Counted from the first letter of the stretch, positions 1-7,133 are shown. The stretch is 12,888 nt of DNA from an uncultured archaeon (GCA_902386085.1 CABMIA010000165.1:1-12888); one strand, 5' to 3'. The notes: a model not told the origin generated them from the sequence alone. Numbers and translations: made by a program.

Positions 1-1
1 C

Positions 2-2101
2 AAAGCGCGCGTACTGCGGGATGGAAAATGGCATCAGATCCCTGCACGTAATCTAGTTCACGGAGTCATTGTACGGGTGCGCGTCGGGGAAATCATCCCT
101 GCTGATATAAAACTCATGCAGGGAGATTATCTGCTTGCAGATGAATCCGCATTGACCGGGGAATCCCTGCCTGTTGAAAAACATATTTCGGATGTCGGGT
201 ACTCAGGCTCTATAATCAGGCAGGGTGAGATGGATGCGCTGGTAGTCACAACTGGAATGGATACTTTTTTCGGAAGGACTGCAAAGCTTGTCGAGGAGGC
301 AAAGGGTCAAAGCCATTTCCAGAAGGCGGTTATCAAAATAGGTGATTACCTCATCAAGCTTGATGTTGTTCTCGTCTCTATCGTGTTCATTCTGGCGCTT
401 TACAGACATGAAAGCATACTTGAAACTCTCCAGTTCATTCTGATCCTGACCATTGCCGCTATACCTGTGGCATTGCCTGCGGTTTTATCAGTAACTATGG
501 CTGTCGGTGCGATCGCACTGGCCAAAAAGGAAGCCATCGTAAGCAAGCTTGTTGCCATAGAGGAACTGGCAGGCATGGATATTTTATGCGCTGATAAGAC
601 CGGAACTATCACAAAGAACGAGCTTACGGTCGCAGAAGTAAAACCCTTTGGAAGATTCAAGGAAAACGATGTACTGCTCCTTGGAACACTGGCATCTCGG
701 GAGGAAGACCAGGATCCTATCGATAATGCGATAATCAATAAGTTCAAAACCCTGAAATTGCATGAGGCTGCTCCGGCATATAAAATAATCTCCTTCAAAC
801 CATTTGACCCCGTTGCAAAACGTACCGAAGCGACGGTTGAAGGTGTGGATGGGGCCACATTCAAAGTATCCAAAGGTGCGCCGCAGGCTATTCTTTCACT
901 GGTTTCAGACAAGGATGCGGTTGCTTCAAAAGTCAATGAACTAATAAACGTTTTTGCTTCAAGCGGGCATCGCTCGCTTGGAGTGGCGGGGACTGATGCA
1001 CAGGGGAATTGGCTGTATGCGGGTCTCATTGCCATTTATGATGCGCCAAGGGAGGATTCGGCAGAGGTCATAAAAACCGCCCAATCATTCGGAGTTAATG
1101 TGAAAATGGTAACAGGCGACCACATCGCTATTGCCAGGCAGGTAGCATCGCAGGTAAACCTTGGGACAGATATTGAGCCTGCTTCTGCCTTCCTGGATAA
1201 ACCTGACAGCGAGCTTATTGTTGAAAAAGCTGATGGTTTTGCCCAGGTTTTTCCAGAACACAAATACCGGATTGTAGAGATTCTCCAGAAAAAAGGACAC
1301 ATCGTAGGCATGACCGGGGACGGGGTAAACGATGCTCCGGCCCTCAAAAAAGCTGATGCGGGAATTGCAGTTGCAGGCGCCACGGATGCCGCCAAATCGG
1401 CAGCCGATATAGTGCTCACAAGACCCGGGCTTTCAGTCATCATCGATGCAATCAATGAAAGCCACAAGATATTCCAGCGCATGAACAATTATGCCACATA
1501 TCGTATCGCAGAGACCATACGCGTGCTCATATTCCTCACACTCTCCATCATTATTTTCAATTTTTATCCGCTGACCGCGATCATGATAGTCATACTTGCC
1601 CTGCTGAATGACCTGCCTATTATGATGATCGCCTATGACAATACAAAACCCCTCAACAGGCCTGCAAGCTGGGAAATGCGAAAATTATTGATCATCGCAA
1701 CCGTTATCGGGATTGTTGGCATCATATTCAGTTTCCTCCTATTCTATGTAAGTCTGGAAGTGCTGCATCTGGAAAAACCCATTATCCAGACCCTGATGTT
1801 CATGAAATTAGCTGTTGCAGGTCATCTTACTATTTATCTGACACGTTCGGGCGAGCATCATTTCTGGTCCCGTCCTTTTCCTGCCGGTATCCTGTTCTGG
1901 ACTACCGAGATCACCCAATTCGTTGGAGTATTGATAGCAGTTTACGGCTTCTCCCTCGTGGTGCCGCTCGGCTGGAACCTTGCCCTGTTTGCCATTGGCT
2001 GGGCCCTGGCAGATTTCATAGTTGCAGATTTTGTAAAAATCCATTTCTATAAGAGAATGGAACGACCAAAAACCCACACAAAAAATTACTACTCTTCTTA
2101 A
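2..2101 (+). CDS. Plasma-membrane-type proton P-type ATPase (type IIIA), 5' end missing
   Basis: ATP-driven cation pump, most likely exporting H+ across the cytoplasmic membrane. The frame is open from base 2, so the gene starts upstream of the window; the GTG at 77 is internal. The missing part would hold M1, M2 and the start of the actuator domain. Visible in order: the actuator loop TGES (about nt 155-166), M3-M4 with IPVALPAVLS, the phosphorylation motif DKTGT with Asp at nt 593-595, KGAP of the nucleotide domain, MVTGD, and the hinge TGDGVNDAPA (about nt 1313). Six further membrane spans follow. M6 carries ALLNDLPIMM, whose Asp matches the proton-binding Asp of plant and fungal plasma-membrane H+-ATPases. 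The protein ends about 20 residues after the last span, so it lacks the long autoinhibitory C-terminal domain of eukaryotic relatives. Family assignment is firm; proton specificity is inferred from the motifs. Confidence 0.93.
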   Translation, partial: KARVLRDGKWHQIPARNLVHGVIVRVRVGEIIPADIKLMQGDYLLADESALTGESLPVEKHISDVGYSGSIIRQGEMDALVVTTGMDTFFGRTAKLVEEAKGQSHFQKAVIKIGDYLIKLDVVLVSIVFILALYRHESILETLQFILILTIAAIPVALPAVLSVTMAVGAIALAKKEAIVSKLVAIEELAGMDILCADKTGTITKNELTVAEVKPFGRFKENDVLLLGTLASREEDQDPIDNAIINKFKTLKLHEAAPAYKIISFKPFDPVAKRTEATVEGVDGATFKVSKGAPQAILSLVSDKDAVASKVNELINVFASSGHRSLGVAGTDAQGNWLYAGLIAIYDAPREDSAEVIKTAQSFGVNVKMVTGDHIAIARQVASQVNLGTDIEPASAFLDKPDSELIVEKADGFAQVFPEHKYRIVEILQKKGHIVGMTGDGVNDAPALKKADAGIAVAGATDAAKSAADIVLTRPGLSVIIDAINESHKIFQRMNNYATYRIAETIRVLIFLTLSIIIFNFYPLTAIMIVILALLNDLPIMMIAYDNTKPLNRPASWEMRKLLIIATVIGIVGIIFSFLLFYVSLEVLHLEKPIIQTLMFMKLAVAGHLTIYLTRSGEHHFWSRPFPAGILFWTTEITQFVGVLIAVYGFSLVVPLGWNLALFAIGWALADFIVADFVKIHFYKRMERPKTHTKNYYSS

Positions 2102-2107
2102 TTTTTT
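2102..2107 (+). terminator. Oligo-T terminator after the ATPase gene
   Basis: Six consecutive T directly follow the TAA of the ATPase gene, and more T-rich sequence lies at about 2130-2136. Archaeal RNA polymerase commonly terminates at T-runs without a hairpin. The next gene is convergent, which fits termination here. Confidence 0.5.
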
Positions 2108-2146
2108 GTCGTATAATTCTGTTGCAAAATTTTCTGTTTGCCTCTC

Positions 2147-2452
2147 TTAACCAAAGATCATCCCCATGCCGCTCGCCGCATTTTCCTCTTCTTCGATAAA
2201 GGCTTTTGTAACGATTTTCTTTTCCTCGCCGATTAGCTTTTCAAGCCCCAGGCCGTCGAGTTTCTCTTCCGCGCGGTCAAGATCCTCCGAATTGGCTTTC
2301 AGGTACAGGAAATAACCTTTGCGTTCAGACCCCAGGAGCTTGCACTCCCTTACAGTGAATCCTATGCGCTTGAAAAAATCATCTTCTTCACTTTCTAATA
2401 TTTTTTTAACATCATTGCTGACTTTATCTTCATAGAAGTATACATTTTCCAT
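2147..2452 (-). CDS. Conserved-looking small acidic protein, function unknown
   Basis: A 101-residue, charged, soluble protein with no signal peptide or membrane span. I do not recognise the family. It starts MENVYFYEDKV, has several acidic stretches (for example ESEEDD near residue 20 and IEEEEN near 86) and ends in a glycine- and methionine-rich tail, GMGMIFG. The start at 2452 is supported by a purine-rich ribosome-binding site (AGAGGA) ten bases or less upstream and by a TATA-like stretch (ATTTATTAA) near 2487-2500, giving a short leader. It is convergent with the proton ATPase and divergent from fprA. An alternating helix-strand pattern suggests a compact alpha/beta fold, but no function can be given. 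Confidence 0.7.
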   Translation of the reverse strand: MENVYFYEDKVSNDVKKILESEEDDFFKRIGFTVRECKLLGSERKGYFLYLKANSEDLDRAEEKLDGLGLEKLIGEEKKIVTKAFIEEEENAASGMGMIFG

Positions 2453-2530
2453 TACTCATTCCTCTTGAACCTTAATGACAATGACGATTAATAAATAATT
2501 GCATGAGCCAAATTATAATCCGCAATTTTT

Positions 2531-2559
2531 CAAAAATATATCGAGTTCGCCATTCGATA
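2531..2559 (+). promoter_or_regulatory. Probable fprA promoter with a TATCGA/TCGATA inverted repeat
   Basis: An AT-rich TATA-like stretch (AAAAATATAT, about 2532-2541) lies upstream of fprA. It overlaps an inverted repeat with perfect 6-base arms, TATCGA (2539-2544) and TCGATA (2554-2559), separated by 9 bases. An inverted repeat between the TATA box and the expected transcription start (about 2563-2566) is a typical archaeal repressor position. The regulator is unknown. Confidence 0.4.
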
Positions 2560-2623
2560 ATGTTTAATAGAATCAAGATCAAATACAATTACAGTGTTCG
2601 GTTAAAAATGGAGAGTGATTAAA

Positions 2624-3346
2624 ATGGTTGTCGAATTAAAAGACGGTGTATACTGGGTAGGAGTCGTGGACTGGAACATCAAGCATTTCCACGGTCATGA
2701 ATATACAACTCATAGGGGCACTACCTATAACGCCTATCTGATTATCGATGAGAAGATAGCCCTTGTAGATACGGTTTATGGCCCTTATTCCCATGAACTG
2801 ATAGAGAACATAGAAAAGATAATTGACATCAAAAAGATCGATTACGTGATTGCAAACCATGCAGAGACAGATCACTCCGGCGGTCTTCCGGAGCTTATGA
2901 AATTCATCCCTGAAGCCACTGTCGTGGTCTCGGAAAAAGGAAAGGAGAGCATTTACAAACACTACCATTATCACTGGAATTTCAAAACTGTAAAAACCGG
3001 AGATACTATCAGTCTTGGGAAGAACAGTCTTGTTTTTGTAAGCGCCCCGATGCTGCACTGGCCCGACAGCATGTTCACATATCTCACAGGTAAGAATATC
3101 CTGATGCCCAACGACGCGTTTGGCCAACATTATGCATCCTCATCCCGCTTCAACGACGAAGTCGATATGGTCGAGGTGTACCAGGAAGCCATAAAGTATT
3201 ATACGAATATCCTTACGCCTTTCAGCGACCTCGTGATCAAAAAAATAGATGAGTTCAAGAAGCTCAACCTCCCTGTTGATAGCATTGCGCCAAGCCATGG
3301 GATTATCTGGCGGGAAAACCCCATGCACATCGTGGAAAAGTACTAA
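2624..3346 (+). CDS. fprA: Flavodiiron protein (F420H2 oxidase type), N-terminal diiron domain; ends at an in-frame TAA
   Basis: Metallo-beta-lactamase-like half of a flavodiiron protein, which in methanogens reduces O2 to water with electrons from F420H2 in the cytoplasm. All expected diiron ligands are present: H79, E81, D83 (HAETDH), H145, D164 and H225, numbered from the ATG at 2624. I chose that ATG because the protein then begins MVVELKDGVYWVG, as in the family, and a GGAG sits 10 bases upstream; the GTG at 2615 is less likely. The frame stops at TAA (3344-3346) after IVEKY. It continues without shift as EWASGKSDGSVAIIYDTMW, the normal linker and start of the flavodoxin domain. Without read-through the product lacks its FMN domain and could not accept electrons in the usual way. 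The split may be real, a sequence error or recoding. Confidence 0.9.
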   Translation: MVVELKDGVYWVGVVDWNIKHFHGHEYTTHRGTTYNAYLIIDEKIALVDTVYGPYSHELIENIEKIIDIKKIDYVIANHAETDHSGGLPELMKFIPEATVVVSEKGKESIYKHYHYHWNFKTVKTGDTISLGKNSLVFVSAPMLHWPDSMFTYLTGKNILMPNDAFGQHYASSSRFNDEVDMVEVYQEAIKYYTNILTPFSDLVIKKIDEFKKLNLPVDSIAPSHGIIWRENPMHIVEKY

Positions 3347-3376
3347 GAATGGGCATCAGGAAAGAGCGACGGCTCG

Positions 3377-3817
3377 GTGGCGATAATCTACGATACCATG
3401 TGGAAAGCCACCGAAAAAATGGCTCAGGCGATAGGCGAAGGGCTTGAACAGGAGGGGGTGAAATACAAGTTGTTCAATATGGCAGTGTGCGACCGCAACG
3501 ATGTGCTCACAGAGGTATTCAAATCAAAAGGAATTATTATCGGCTCGCCGACATTGAATAACGGCCTTTTACCTTCTATCAAGCCCATACTTGAGGATCT
3601 GAAAGGATTGAGATTCAAGAACAAGGTAGGCGCTGCTTTCGGGTCTTACGGCTGGAGCGGGGAGAACGTCAAGCTCATAGAGGAAAACCTTGAAAAATCC
3701 AGGATAAAAATCCTGCAGGAAGGGATCAAATTCAAGTGGCAGCCCACTAAGGATGAACTCGAGAAATGTGTGGATTTCGGAAGGAGTTTTGCGAAAGGAT
3801 TAAGCGGCTGCCAGTAA
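3377..3817 (+). CDS. fprA: Flavodiiron protein, C-terminal flavodoxin (FMN) domain, in frame after the internal TAA
   Basis: This is the second half of the flavodiiron protein, in the same frame as the preceding segment; the coding sense resumes directly at 3347. FMN-binding signatures are visible: the phosphate loop YDTMWKATEKM, then SPTLNNG and the SYGWSGE loop. The total from 2624 to 3817 is 397 codons including the internal stop, the usual size for this family, so nothing else is missing. The GTG at 3377 is the first start-like codon after the stop. It has only a weak purine stretch (AGGAAAGAG) about 13-20 bases upstream, so independent translation would be inefficient. If expressed alone this would be a short flavodoxin-like protein. 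The undamaged frame argues for a recent mutation, a sequencing error or read-through rather than long-standing decay. Confidence 0.85.
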   Translation: MAIIYDTMWKATEKMAQAIGEGLEQEGVKYKLFNMAVCDRNDVLTEVFKSKGIIIGSPTLNNGLLPSIKPILEDLKGLRFKNKVGAAFGSYGWSGENVKLIEENLEKSRIKILQEGIKFKWQPTKDELEKCVDFGRSFAKGLSGCQ

Positions 3818-3856
3818 TGCATTATGCTTGTTCATAATTTCAAGTGTAGGAAAAGT

Positions 3857-4099
3857 ATGGCATAGACCCTGTTTGCGGGATGAAGGTTGACAAGAAAACA
3901 CGAAGAACAAAATGGATTACAAAGGTAATTACCTTCTATTTCTGCGCCCCCCGGAGGCTTTTGATCTGAGCCTGAGAAATACCTGGAAAGCGGCCCGAAA
4001 GAAATGCCAGGCAAAAAATCTGGTGGATATTCTGGTAAGTTCGCCATAGTAAAGTTTAATTCAAGGCCCTCAAAATCAGCCATAGCGCAGCGACTTGAT
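3857..4099 (+). pseudogene. Degraded YHS-domain protein gene
   Basis: Pieces of a YHS domain (a small Cys-containing, probably metal-binding module) appear in order but in different frames. DPVCGMKVDKKT is read from 3865, NKMDYKGNY from 3906, FYFCAP from 3934, a short AFD from about 3957, and PEKYLESGPKEMPGKKSGG from 3971. The last frame stays open to a TGA at 4097-4099. At least three or four indels are needed to join them, one beside the C-run at 3946-3952. A possible original start is the ATG at 3857. No single frame could give a working protein. This occupies most of the 404-base gap between fprA and the vapB-like gene; the reverse strand is open here, but it encodes nothing I recognise. 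Confidence 0.75.
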
Positions 4100-4190
4100 T
4101 GATGTAATGATAAAAAGTAATTGTACTTGTTCCATTTTCAAATGAAGGGCTTTACGAAAGCGCAATAAATTAATTTAGAAAATCAAAACA

Positions 4191-4221
4191 TTTAAATACA
4201 TTCAAAATCTGAATACAAATT
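4191..4221 (+). promoter_or_regulatory. TATA box and possible operator of the vapBC-like operon
   Basis: TTTAAATA at 4191-4198 is centred 27-28 bases upstream of the ATG at 4222. Transcription should therefore start at or next to the start codon, giving a leaderless mRNA; no Shine-Dalgarno sequence is present. An inverted repeat ATTCA-5 bases-TGAAT (4200-4214) lies between the TATA box and the start, a plausible autoregulatory site for the antitoxin. Confidence 0.55.
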
Positions 4222-4461
4222 ATGGGCACCATTACAGTAAACGTCAAAGATGAAGTAGAAAAAGAGTTCAGAGAACTTGTCCGCAGCACGCAGGGGACAA
4301 AAAAAGGAGACCTCGGAAAGGCGCTGACCGATGCTATGGGAAAATGGGTCTATGAGAAAAAGCAGGAAAGGAACGCTCAGGAAGCACTAAAACTCCTTGA
4401 ACAGAAATTCGACTTCGGTATGAGATTATATAAGGAAAGAAGCGAGCTTTATGAACGATGA
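4222..4461 (+). CDS. VapB-like antitoxin
   Basis: A 79-residue charged protein that begins with a beta-strand-like segment, GTITVNVKDEVEKEFRELV, the arrangement of ribbon-helix-helix antitoxins. It continues with a lysine- and glutamate-rich helical C-terminus (about residues 40-79) that would wrap the toxin. The next gene, a PIN-domain protein, overlaps it by 11 bases, the classic coupling of antitoxin and toxin. Its role would be to neutralise the PIN RNase and, with it, repress their shared promoter. The ATG follows a TATA box at leaderless distance. The antitoxin call rests mainly on the PIN partner and the N-terminal pattern; the protein is too short for firm family placement. Confidence 0.75.
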   Translation: MGTITVNVKDEVEKEFRELVRSTQGTKKGDLGKALTDAMGKWVYEKKQERNAQEALKLLEQKFDFGMRLYKERSELYER

Positions 4462-4885
4462 ACTGGCGTTGATAGACTCCAATTTGCTAAGCTATGTCTT
4501 TGATAAGAGCGAGCCTGACAAATGCAGAATTTGCGGTGAGCTTGTAGCTGATTGCTGGAAACGGAGACGCGATTTTGCGGTTTCTATCCAGAACCTATCT
4601 GAGTTCTATGTTGTTGTGACAAAGAAGATTTCAAATCCTATGCCGGAAAAAGTAGCAAAAAGATTCATAGAGCTTATGATTGATTTCCATGGCTGGCATA
4701 TTATTAATTATAGTGCTCGCACAATTAAATCTGCAATAGACATCAACACAAAATATGGCATTCATTACTGGGATGCATTACTGGCTGCGACAATGAGAGA
4801 AAATGATGTGTACTGCGTATATACAGAAAATGAGGATGATTTTGGGAAGATTCCCTGGCTAAAGACAGTCAATCCTTTCACTTAA
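4451..4885 (+). CDS. PIN-domain RNase toxin, VapC-like
   Basis: A 144-residue PIN-domain protein, the usual VapC length. The acidic residues of the Mg2+-dependent RNase site can be placed at D9 (ALIDSN), E51 (NLSEF), D108 (YWDALLAATM) and E126/D129 (YTENEDD). VapC toxins cleave structured RNA, often tRNA or rRNA, and stop growth when the antitoxin is lost. The start overlaps the antitoxin gene by 11 bases. One oddity is a cysteine-rich piece, CRICGELVADC (residues 25-35), in the region after the first strand. The gene ends only 23 bases before elp3 on the same strand, so read-through into elp3 is possible. The target RNA cannot be told from sequence. Confidence 0.88.
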   Translation: MNDELALIDSNLLSYVFDKSEPDKCRICGELVADCWKRRRDFAVSIQNLSEFYVVVTKKISNPMPEKVAKRFIELMIDFHGWHIINYSARTIKSAIDINTKYGIHYWDALLAATMRENDVYCVYTENEDDFGKIPWLKTVNPFT

Positions 4886-4908
4886 TTTATCCTATTTCAT
4901 ATGGCAAA

Positions 4909-6513
4909 ATGAACGAAATCGATTCAGCATGCAGGGAACTGGTTGAAGGGCTCCTGCGAAAAGAGATAACGAATGAGCAGGAGCTGAATGCAGCAAAAAA
5001 GGAAGTCAGTAAACGGTACAAACTATCATCGCTCTTGAGCAATTCAAGAATACTTGCGGCAGCAAAAGACAACGAAAAAAAGTATGTCCTCGACCTTCTT
5101 TTGCTGAAACCTGTGAGAACTATCTCAGGTGTTGCCGTTATTGCGGCCATGACTTCGCCTGCCCCGTGCCCGCACGGCCTGTGTATCCCATGCCCTGGCG
5201 GCCCGTCCTCTAAATTCAACTCACCTCAGAGCTATATGGGGGCAGAGCCGGCAGCGAGGCGTGCATTTGAGAATGGTTTTGACCCTTATTCGCAGGTCTC
5301 ATCACGCATAAAACAGCTTTCGCAGATAGGCCACCATGTTGAAAAGGCAGAACTTATCGTAATGGGGGGAACGTTCACATCACGTACGTTATGCTACCAG
5401 GAGTGGTTCGTGAAGCGCGCCCTTGAAGCAATGAATGATTTTTACGAGACAGAATGGCGAAGAGAGAAACGATATGTTACCATCGAAGAAGTCCAATCCG
5501 CAAACGAAAGTTCTTCAATCAGGAACGTGGGGATTACCATTGAAACAAGGCCAGACTGGACAGAAAAGGAGCATATCGATTCCATCCTCGGATTGGGCGC
5601 CACAAAGGTGGAAATCGGTGTGCAGAGCACCTATGATTTCATCCTTGCAGGGATCCAGCGCGGGCATACCGTGAAGGAAAGCGCAGATGCGAATATGAGG
5701 CTGCGGGATAGCGGTCTGAAAGTGGGTTTCCACATGATGCCCGGACTTCCGGGTTCGACACCTGAGTCTGACCTTCGCATTTTCAGGACATTATTTGAGG
5801 ATGAGCGCTTCAAACCTGACTACCTGAAGATTTATCCCACGCTTGTGACCGAAGGGACGCGGCTTCACGGGATGTGGGAGCTTGGGAATTATGCGCCGCT
5901 TGAAGTTGAAGAGGCAGTTGAATTACTGGCGAAAGTAAAAGCCATTCTCCCGAAATGGGTCCGCCTTCAGAGGATCCAGCGCGATATCCCGGCATACCAG
6001 GTGCTTGCTGGAATAAAAAAAAGCAATATCAGGCAGCTTGCGGAAGAGCGGCTTTTTGAGATAGGAGGCAGGTACCGGTGCATCAGGTGCCGCGAAGTTG
6101 GACATAAGATGCTTGCTGGAATATTGCCTGGGAATATCGAGCTTGCAGTGGAAAAATATGAGGCATGTGGGGGAAAAGAATATTTCATTTCTTTTGAGGA
6201 TACGGAAAAGGATATCCTGATAGGATTTACTAGGCTGCGCTTCCCATGCTCACCCCACAGGCCTGAGCTTGACGGCGCTGCGGTGGTGCGTGAGCTTCAT
6301 GTTTACGGGGAAATGGTTCCTGTGGGCACAAGCGCTGGCGATGCCCAGTGGCAGCACAGGGGATATGGCGAAGAGCTTCTTGCGCAGGCTGAGGAAACAG
6401 CACGCTCGGGAGGGTATGAAAAGATAGCGGTGACAAGCGGGATAGGGGTGCGGGATTATTACAGGAAGTTCGGGTATGAGAGAGAAGGGCCTTATATGAT
6501 GAAAAAATTATAA
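4909..6513 (+). CDS. elp3: Elp3, tRNA U34 carboxymethyl-modifying radical SAM/acetyltransferase
   Basis: A 534-residue archaeal Elp3, full length. It combines a radical SAM domain and a GNAT acetyltransferase domain to place a carboxymethyl-type group on C5 of wobble uridine in tRNA, using acetyl-CoA and S-adenosylmethionine. The 4Fe-4S ligands are C87, C92 and C95 (CPHGLCIPCPGG, a CX4CX2C motif). Further family signatures are VMGGTF, IGVQS and GFHMMPGLPGS. A CX2C pair at C391/C394 (YRCIRC) matches the zinc site. The acetyl-CoA loop QHRGYGEELL lies near residues 482-491, and the end GVRDYYRKFGYEREGPYM is typical. Most relatives have Tyr where this protein has Pro before the third cysteine. 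No Shine-Dalgarno is seen before 4909. An AT-rich stretch at 4882-4890 could be a promoter, or the gene may be transcribed with vapBC. Confidence 0.95.
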   Translation: MNEIDSACRELVEGLLRKEITNEQELNAAKKEVSKRYKLSSLLSNSRILAAAKDNEKKYVLDLLLLKPVRTISGVAVIAAMTSPAPCPHGLCIPCPGGPSSKFNSPQSYMGAEPAARRAFENGFDPYSQVSSRIKQLSQIGHHVEKAELIVMGGTFTSRTLCYQEWFVKRALEAMNDFYETEWRREKRYVTIEEVQSANESSSIRNVGITIETRPDWTEKEHIDSILGLGATKVEIGVQSTYDFILAGIQRGHTVKESADANMRLRDSGLKVGFHMMPGLPGSTPESDLRIFRTLFEDERFKPDYLKIYPTLVTEGTRLHGMWELGNYAPLEVEEAVELLAKVKAILPKWVRLQRIQRDIPAYQVLAGIKKSNIRQLAEERLFEIGGRYRCIRCREVGHKMLAGILPGNIELAVEKYEACGGKEYFISFEDTEKDILIGFTRLRFPCSPHRPELDGAAVVRELHVYGEMVPVGTSAGDAQWQHRGYGEELLAQAEETARSGGYEKIAVTSGIGVRDYYRKFGYEREGPYMMKKL

Positions 6514-6546
6514 AACCGCAGTGGAATTCGATTTTGAAAAATAGGC

Positions 6547-6780
6547 TCAGATCTTTCTCCTCAATTTTTCATATTCTTCTCTGGAAATTTTAATCTGTTT
6601 CAGGATTTCCTTTAAAAGCCCGATACCGAGTTCTTCATTCCCATGCAGAGAAACTACTGTTTTTCTTCCGTCTGGATGAATGTACCTTGCGTGGCTTCCT
6701 ACTTGATGCACTTTCTGAAAGCCAAGTTTTTCCAGAATCTTGCTCATTTTCCTTCCAGAAATTGGAAGGAGCCTCTTCAT
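6547..6780 (-). CDS. hicA: HicA mRNA interferase toxin
   Basis: A 77-residue HicA-family protein with a small double-stranded-RNA-binding-like fold that cleaves mRNA. The family signature GSHARYIHPDG is present, with the catalytic His at residue 30, preceded by ISGRKMSKILEKLGFQ, as in other HicA proteins. It is the second gene of the pair: its ATG overlaps the stop of hicB in ATGA (6777-6780), so the two are translationally coupled. It is convergent with elp3, with 33 bases between the stops. No sign of truncation or of active-site loss is seen. Confidence 0.9.
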   Translation of the reverse strand: MKRLLPISGRKMSKILEKLGFQKVHQVGSHARYIHPDGRKTVVSLHGNEELGIGLLKEILKQIKISREEYEKLRRKI

Positions 6781-7010
6781 GCCTTGACCTCTAACTGCTG
6801 TATCCCGATGAATTTCAGAGGCATAATCTCTTCTTTATCTGCTTCAAGGCATACCTGTATTGCTTCTTTTATGCGCTCCATTGCCTGCTCTACAGTTTTA
6901 CCCTGAGTATAACAGCCAATAATGTCAGGCACTTTAGCCACATAAATACCATCTTCATCCTGCTCTATAAGGACAGTGAAGTTCAAAACTTTATTATCTG
7001 CTTCAGCCAT
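6777..7010 (-). CDS. hicB: HicB antitoxin, short form
   Basis: A 77-residue HicB-family antitoxin that would block HicA by binding its active site. Recognisable features are FTVLIEQDEDGIYVAKVPDI, GCYTQGKTVEQAMERIKEAI and a final strand MPLKFIGIQQLEVKA, together the partial RNase-H-like HicB fold. It lacks the C-terminal ribbon-helix-helix or HTH domain found in many longer HicB proteins, so DNA binding by HicB alone is doubtful. It precedes hicA and overlaps it by 4 bases. A TATA box at 7035-7042 lies about 28 bases upstream of the ATG, and no ribosome-binding site is seen, so the operon is probably leaderless. Confidence 0.9.
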   Translation of the reverse strand: MAEADNKVLNFTVLIEQDEDGIYVAKVPDIIGCYTQGKTVEQAMERIKEAIQVCLEADKEEIMPLKFIGIQQLEVKA

Positions 7011-7025
7011 AATACATTATCTATC

Positions 7026-7066
7026 CATGCATGTTATTTAAATCTGTTTTTGTACTGGAACAGATT
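7026..7066 (-). promoter_or_regulatory. hicBA promoter with two palindromes
   Basis: On the minus strand, TTTAAATA (7035-7042) is centred about 28 bases before the hicB ATG. Immediately upstream is a perfect 8-base inverted repeat, AATCTGTT (7041-7048) and AACAGATT (7059-7066), with a 10-base spacer; one arm runs into the TATA box. Immediately downstream is the palindrome CATGCATG (7026-7033). These flank the site of TBP/TFB binding and look like operator sites. The 8-base repeat could instead form a 3' hairpin of the upstream nif3-like transcript. Confidence 0.5.
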
Positions 7067-7133
7067 CCTGTTGTGGCGGTGCTGGTCGAGTTGGTTTCCC
7101 ATCTTGTATAAGGCTCTGAAATCTTCAGCGCAC

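Noticed and set aside
400..1488. Long reverse-strand open frames inside the ATPase gene.
   Set aside because: Antisense shadows of a well-conserved gene, with low-complexity Ser/Ala-rich translations and no motifs.
3832..4083. Reverse-strand open frame of 83 codons after fprA.
   Set aside because: It is antisense to the recognisable YHS remnants, has no family resemblance and no promoter or ribosome-binding site.
4147..4163. Short hairpin (GCTTT/AAAGC) upstream of the vapB-like gene.
   Set aside because: Only five pairs with a three-base loop, no T-run and no conserved position; likely chance.
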